Positions 5,763 through 7,401 of a DNA stretch of 7,401 nucleotides are shown here, piece after piece (position 1 is the first letter of the stretch; every line of letters begins with the position of its first letter). The notes beneath the pieces are model-generated. The model saw nothing but the letters and a program-made list of their open reading frames with translations. It ran no database searches and had not been told where the DNA came from. The position numbers and the translations under genes are program-made. Source of the DNA: Desulfobacterales bacterium (lineage in GTDB: Bacteria; Desulfobacterota; Desulfobacteria; Desulfobacterales; UBA11574); assembly GCA_012974475.1 (NCBI GenBank), contig JAAXQD010000252.1, forward strand, positions 1 through 7,401, read 5' to 3'.

Positions 5763-6197
5763 CTATTCGTACGTTTTGCCCTCATGCCTTAGCCAGCCGC
5801 CAGCATGACGGCCGCCTGGATCGCGGTGCGTCCAGTGGATAACTCCACCTTTTGCATTCCATTCATATTCACCATAGAACTCCACTTTATCCCCTCTGTT
5901 TAAGCCACTGATTCGGGGGGCTAAATCAATATTATGAGCGACTATCAATGTTTGGCCGCTGTTGAGCCTTAAAACGAACCGTTGATGTCTTGACCCCTCA
6001 AGATCATCAGGCAATATCTTTATTACAACGCCCCCTCCTTGTACCTGGAGGTCGCTTTGCCTGTTGTTATATGCCTGTTGGAGAACGCTGTCATCGCTTT
6101 GCGACCCTGACGAAAAGAAAGGAAATGTAATATTCCGCTCTTGAATGTATCCATATGCCAATACCGCAATAACAGCTATTAAAAGGTATTTCTTCAT
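5763..6197 (-). CDS. DUF3465 family protein, exported or membrane-anchored
   Basis: A 144-residue protein. The N-terminus MKKYLLIAVIAVLAYGYIQE is a signal peptide or single membrane anchor (positive start, hydrophobic core 4-16). There is no lipobox cysteine and no clear cleavage site, so an anchor facing the periplasm is possible. The mature part matches DUF3465: LQVQGGGVVIKILPDDLEG, SRHQRFVLRLNSGQTLIVAHN, IDLAPRI, GDKVEFYGEYEWNAKGGVIH and WTHRDPGGRHAGGW. The pattern suggests a small OB-like beta barrel. Conserved His/Trp residues (HQRF, HNIDLAP, HWTHRDP) point to a ligand- or nucleic-acid-binding surface, but the family's function is not known to me. The ATG at 6197 has a poor Shine-Dalgarno (A-rich GAAAAAAT). 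It is separated from the cupin gene by a 112-bp gap holding a long hairpin. Possible cassette-type passenger gene. Confidence 0.85.
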   Translation of the reverse strand: MKKYLLIAVIAVLAYGYIQERNITFPFFSSGSQSDDSVLQQAYNNRQSDLQVQGGGVVIKILPDDLEGSRHQRFVLRLNSGQTLIVAHNIDLAPRISGLNRGDKVEFYGEYEWNAKGGVIHWTHRDPGGRHAGGWLRHEGKTYE

Positions 6198-6220
6198 ATT
6201 TTTTCAATGGTATCGTGGTG

Positions 6221-6272
6221 ATGACCGGCCAGGTTCGAGCACCAGCGAAAATCCGGCCGGCGTCCAGCGCAT
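6221..6272. repeat. Long bulged palindrome between DUF3465 and cupin genes
   Basis: CCGGCC (6225-6230) pairs with GGCCGG (6255-6260). After a bulged A, GG (6232-6233) pairs with CC (6253-6254). After an AAT bulge on the other side, TTCG (6234-6237) pairs with CGAA (6246-6249), closing an 8-base loop. GA/TC and ATG/CAT can extend the outside with further bulges. That is twelve well-stacked pairs with unpaired bases on the arms, a layout like the folded strand of an integron attC site. GGTTAG follows at 6273-6278, near a GTTRRRY core, but no matching partner core is seen on the other side. There is no T run, so it is not a standard terminator. Confidence 0.4.
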
Positions 6273-6293
6273 GGTTAGTTTCCATTTTACAAT

Positions 6294-6312
6294 TGTGGAT
6301 GGACACTAGTTA
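6294..6312. repeat. Left inverted repeat flanking the cupin gene
   Basis: TGTGGATGGACACTAGTTA on the plus strand matches, in opposite orientation, the sequence at 6636-6654 at 16 of 19 positions. It overlaps the cupin stop codon (6310-6312). A third related copy (TTAGTTTCCAT, 6275-6285) lies next to it in the reverse orientation, so 6275-6312 is itself an imperfect hairpin. Short AT-rich repeats can occur by chance; the placement on both sides of one gene is what makes them notable. Confidence 0.35.
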
Positions 6313-6621
6313 TACATTTTCTACAAATATTACTTTTACAAATTCAGAAAGAACCTTAGCTCTATGCTTATGTTCTTTCCCATCAGGAATAAATACGCCA
6401 TCTCCAGTTTGATAGATTATTGTTTCATTCTGGTATTCAATTTCGAACTTACCATCGAGGATGTATCCATAATGTCCTTTTTCACACCAATGAAGCGGCA
6501 TCTCTTTTGAATATAAAACAAGGCGTAATTGCGTGTCGCCGTGCTTAAAAATTTTGCATTTAACACCTTCAAACGGTTCTTCCCAATTTAAGTCATTAAA
6601 ATTCACTTTATATTGAAGCAT
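6310..6621 (-). CDS. Small single-domain cupin protein
   Basis: A 103-residue protein made of one cupin beta-barrel. Cupin motif 1 is MPLHWCEKGHYGYILDGKFE (41-60), with H44, E47 and H50 as likely metal ligands, although the classical HxH spacing is altered. Motif 2 is GDGVFIPDGKEHKH (73-86), with P79, G81 and H84 in the usual places. It is nearly the minimal cupin length and has no DNA-binding or second domain, so it is more likely a small metal-dependent enzyme or ligand-binding protein than a regulator; the substrate cannot be inferred. The ATG at 6621 is preceded by GAGGA with good spacing. It is AT-rich and flanked by short inverted repeats (6294-6312, 6636-6654), suggesting it arrived as a discrete unit. 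Family call is firm, role unknown. Confidence 0.85.
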   Translation of the reverse strand: MLQYKVNFNDLNWEEPFEGVKCKIFKHGDTQLRLVLYSKEMPLHWCEKGHYGYILDGKFEIEYQNETIIYQTGDGVFIPDGKEHKHRAKVLSEFVKVIFVENV

Positions 6622-6635
6622 GGATATTCCTCGAT

Positions 6636-6654
6636 TAATTAGTTTCCATCCATA
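6636..6654. repeat. Right inverted repeat flanking the cupin gene
   Basis: Its reverse complement, TATGGATGGAAACTAATTA, matches 6294-6312 at 16 of 19 positions. Its core TTAGTTTCCAT (6639-6649) is repeated exactly in direct orientation at 6275-6285. It lies 15 bp upstream of the cupin start codon, beyond the ribosome-binding site. Together the copies bracket a unit of about 360 bp containing only the cupin gene. Confidence 0.35.
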
Positions 6655-6829
6655 AACGGCCCTTTTGCCCGGATCCGCGTTGTCCCCGGGTTTTCGGCTG
6701 CGGCGTACAGACTGCAGATGGTCTCAAATCCTGAATTGTGAATAACGGTGTCTAATTCGCAATTATTGATGCGGCACACTTCAAATTAATACAACGAAAT
6801 AACAGCAACAACCTTTTTATATTAAATTT
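6655..6829. other. Intergenic gap between M23 peptidase and cupin genes
   Basis: No gene was found here. It is a composite of an AT-rich right part and a GC-rich block at about 6657-6716, in which CCCGG (6668-6672) can pair with CCGGG. There is no convincing intrinsic terminator after the M23 gene and no obvious promoter for the cupin gene. The abrupt composition change suggests a junction between DNA of different origin. Confidence 0.35.
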
Positions 6830-7401
6830 TTATTCTCTTTTCAAGATATGGCACCATTCCTCACATTTTTCCCGCGTCAATATGAGGTAATGCCAATCAA
6901 TACACTGCAGGGGATCCAACATCGTCAATGTATTTGGAGCGCCTATGTTTCCCCAATCCAGTCTGTCATATGAGATTTCTTTGGATGTCCACCCGAGTGA
7001 GATGTGCAAATGGGGAAAGATTTTTATTTTAAACGTACTCGAGTCAGCCAGGGTTGCAATGACATCCCCCTGCTTGACGACTTTGCCGACGCAAAGATTA
7101 TCTTCCGGGATTGTATGACCGTAAATCGTACATAATCGGTTGTTACGGCCGTCGGAAATTAAATGTTCTATGATCACCGATTCCCCCAGAAAATCATCGA
7201 TAATCCCAACAACTATGCCGTCGTATATTACGGGGACCTTTGTCTGTTCACCCAGACGAAGAATCGTGTCCTCCCGATCCTTGTAGAGGCATAAATCCAA
7301 TCCCTCATGGAGCGCATCGCGCTTCCCTTGATCTCCCCACCATTTGTCTGTTGAATTAAACAGCATCCCGGGACAAAAGACCCACCCTTTAAAACCGCCT
7401 T
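6830..7401 (-). CDS. M23-type metallopeptidase, 5' end outside the window
   Basis: The frame is open to the right edge, so the gene is partial. An ATG exists at 7366, but residues upstream of it in frame (FKGWVFCPG) run straight into the conserved GMLF..WWGD..KRDALHEGLDL segment, so the true start is probably beyond 7401. Counting from 7366, the M23 zinc site looks complete: H20 and D24 in HEGLD (HxxxD), H84 in IYGHT, and H119/H121 in HLHIS (HxH). The beta-sheet core of the LytM fold is also present (VPVIYDGIVVGIIDD; GKVVKQGDVIATLADSS, where KQGDVIA is the typical turn). M23 enzymes cleave peptide cross-links in peptidoglycan or related glycine-rich bonds. Whether a signal peptide exists cannot be seen. 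The C-terminus is Cys/Trp-rich (CIDWHY, KCEEWCHIL). Family call is good; substrate unknown. Confidence 0.82.
   Translation of the reverse strand, partial: GGFKGWVFCPGMLFNSTDKWWGDQGKRDALHEGLDLCLYKDREDTILRLGEQTKVPVIYDGIVVGIIDDFLGESVIIEHLISDGRNNRLCTIYGHTIPEDNLCVGKVVKQGDVIATLADSSTFKIKIFPHLHISLGWTSKEISYDRLDWGNIGAPNTLTMLDPLQCIDWHYLILTREKCEEWCHILKRE

Noticed and set aside
6622..6829. A third attC site in the M23-cupin gap, using GTTTATG before the cupin repeat
   Set aside because: No matching RYYYAAC core or complementary arms could be placed at a suitable distance.

Overview
The window looks like a chromosomal segment of a Gram-negative bacterium, most likely a Desulfobacterota (sulfate-reducer-like deltaproteobacterium). 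This rests on the style of the PrmA, radical SAM and YjbQ-like proteins, the moderate GC content and the gene mixture. It is an inference: no marker gene for the lineage is present. No rRNA, tRNA, CRISPR array, transposase or integrase gene was seen.

Layout. Positions 1-268 hold nothing I can support. A minus-strand yjbQ-family gene (269-685) follows. Immediately upstream of it lies a decayed second copy of its own 5' end (758-884), offset by exactly 199 bp and frameshifted in an A8 run. An AT-rich divergent promoter region (897-1080) separates this from a plus-strand pair: an uncharacterised radical SAM protein (1092-2435) and prmA, the ribosomal protein L11 methyltransferase (2452-3378). 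The two are 16 bp apart and probably form one operon.

From 3535 to the right edge every gene is on the minus strand. In transcription order they are an M23 peptidase (5' end outside the window), a single-domain cupin, a DUF3465 exported or anchored protein, a YhbS-like GNAT acetyltransferase, a compact spermidine-synthase-like protein, a short 5' fragment of an NAD-dependent epimerase gene, and a membrane-anchored YbjQ-domain protein. They share no pathway and differ in base composition: the spermidine-synthase-like gene is clearly GC-rich, while the GNAT and cupin genes are AT-rich. The intergenic gaps here carry palindromic structures. One is a 60-bp element resembling an integron attC site, another is a long bulged hairpin, and imperfect inverted repeats bracket the cupin gene.

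The left half therefore looks like ordinary core genome (translation-related methyltransferase, yjbQ). The right half looks like an accessory patchwork built by repeated small insertions and deletions, with the epimerase stump and yjbQ remnant as visible scars. I saw no complete new multi-gene system. The best leads are the cassette-like structures between minus-strand genes, the radical SAM protein beside prmA, and the two gene remnants.
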